DNA of 64,000 nucleotides from Mucilaginibacter roseus. GTDB lineage: Bacteria > Bacteroidota > Bacteroidia > Sphingobacteriales > Sphingobacteriaceae. The position numbers were made by a program, and so were the translations under genes. The notes below the pieces were generated by a model, which saw only the letters and a list, made by a program, of their open reading frames with translations, had not been told where the DNA came from and ran no database searches. Shown one piece after another: positions 63,296-64,000 of the stretch (the stretch's first letter is position 1; each line of letters opens with the position of its first letter). The stretch is taken from NCBI RefSeq assembly GCF_021215455.1, contig NZ_JAJPWV010000003.1, forward strand, positions 434,001 to 498,000, in the 5' to 3' direction.

Positions 63296-64000
63296 ATGTG
63301 CGGAATAGTTGGATATATAGGTCACCGTGAAGCCTATTCAATAATAATAAAAGGTTTGCACCGGCTGGAATACCGCGGGTATGACAGCGCGGGCATCTCT
63401 ATATATAATGATGGTATTAAAGTTTACAAAAAAGCAGGCAAGGTAAGCGCGCTCGAAGAGTTTGCTAAAAACTTGCCGGTAACGGGCACTATCGGCATGG
63501 GCCATACCCGCTGGGCTACACACGGTGCTCCAAGCGATCGCAACTCGCATCCGCATGCCTCAAATAACCGCAAGCTAACCATCATTCATAATGGCATTAT
63601 TGAAAACTACGCTACCATTAAGGAAACACTGCTTGCAAAAGGACATGTATTTAAAAGCGATACCGACACCGAAGTTTTAATTCACCTGGTTGAAGATATT
63701 GCCACGGCTACAGGAATGGACCTGAAGGAAGCCGTACGCATTGCACTTAATAAGGTAATTGGCGCTTATGCTATTGTTATAATGAGCGAGGACGACCCCA
63801 ATCTGCTCATCGCGGCGCGCAAGGGTAGTCCGATGGTTATCGGCGTGGGTGAAGGCGAATACTTTATAGCTTCGGACGCTACGCCGATTGTGGAGTATAC
63901 CAAGAATGTAATTTACCTGAACGATAACGAGATCGCTTACCTTACCCGCGAAGAGCTACTGATAAAAAACATTGACAATACGGTACAAACACCCTACATC
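63296..64000 (+). CDS. glmS: Glutamine-fructose-6-phosphate aminotransferase (5' part)
   Basis: 235 codons from the ATG at 63296, open to the window edge. The N-terminal nucleophile cysteine (MCGIVGYIG), HTRWATHG, HNGIIENY and FIASDATPIVEYT identify the glutaminase domain; the isomerase domains lie beyond the edge. It makes glucosamine 6-phosphate for cell wall and lipid A. Confidence 0.96.
   Translation, partial: MCGIVGYIGHREAYSIIIKGLHRLEYRGYDSAGISIYNDGIKVYKKAGKVSALEEFAKNLPVTGTIGMGHTRWATHGAPSDRNSHPHASNNRKLTIIHNGIIENYATIKETLLAKGHVFKSDTDTEVLIHLVEDIATATGMDLKEAVRIALNKVIGAYAIVIMSEDDPNLLIAARKGSPMVIGVGEGEYFIASDATPIVEYTKNVIYLNDNEIAYLTREELLIKNIDNTVQTPYI

Noticed and set aside
1..64000. tRNA, rRNA, CRISPR arrays, prophage or insertion sequences
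   Set aside because: No cloverleaf, repeat-spacer pattern, transposase or phage gene was seen by eye in the whole window.

Overview
The window is chromosomal DNA of a Bacteroidota bacterium, most likely from Sphingobacteriaceae (Mucilaginibacter/Pedobacter-like). Four things point there. The promoters have the phylum form TTTG-N19-TAnnTTTG, seen clearly before rpsL and rplC. Phylum-typical families are present: DUF3127, YtxJ bacilliredoxin, RskA-type anti-sigma, DCC1-like and GbsR-like proteins. The order recF-dciA and infA-rpmJ-rpsM-rpsK-rpsD-rpoA-rplQ is familiar from the phylum. Short REP-like palindromes are scattered between genes. The genus is an inference; no 16S gene, tRNA, phage, insertion sequence or CRISPR array was seen.

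Layout. 1-13.3 kb is mixed housekeeping: trpC, a frameshifted secreted-protein gene, purU, an APC permease, a CDF metal transporter, a JmjC-like cupin, an SPFH + zinc-ribbon membrane pair, DUF3127, an RlmL-like rRNA methyltransferase, a small XRE regulator, an HD hydrolase and an M42 peptidase. 13.6-22.5 kb carries a stand-alone ECF sigma factor, the NAD(P)HX repair enzyme nnr, a five- or six-gene membrane/redox operon headed by a GbsR/MarR regulator, an ECF sigma/anti-sigma pair and lipA. 22.6-33.9 kb carries OsmC, YtxJ, a 35-residue lipoprotein, ribH, a TPR membrane protein, recF-dciA, a UvrD-type helicase-nuclease, nhaA, a VOC protein and a GH31 glucosidase. dnaK lies at 33.9-35.8 kb, divergent from an AT-rich RelA/SpoT-domain gene that looks recently acquired.

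37.1-60.7 kb, all ribosomal genes on the minus strand, holds the merged S10/spc/alpha operon (rplC to rplQ, with secY, map, infA and rpoA) and the str operon (rpsL-rpsG-fusA-rpsJ). The two are separated by about 4.6 kb of unrelated genes: a TonB-domain protein, a protein resembling the N-terminal module of rhomboid proteases, a prephenate dehydrogenase, a coiled-coil membrane protein and two very small genes. A perfect hairpin terminator after rpsJ and an own promoter before rplC suggest that the split is functional. The window closes with a lipoprotein metalloprotease (HExxHxxGxxH plus three GDHFYT repeats), an NAD-dependent epimerase and the 5' part of glmS.

Most likely novel material: the low-GC RSH-family gene beside dnaK; the SPFH/zinc-ribbon pair; the GbsR-DCC1-epimerase-SRPBCC operon; the split S10 operon; long hairpins confined to the wide gaps of the ribosomal operons; candidate leaderless promoters; and small genes of 35, 54 and 65 codons. 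Everything rests on reading the sequence by eye; no alignments or searches were run.
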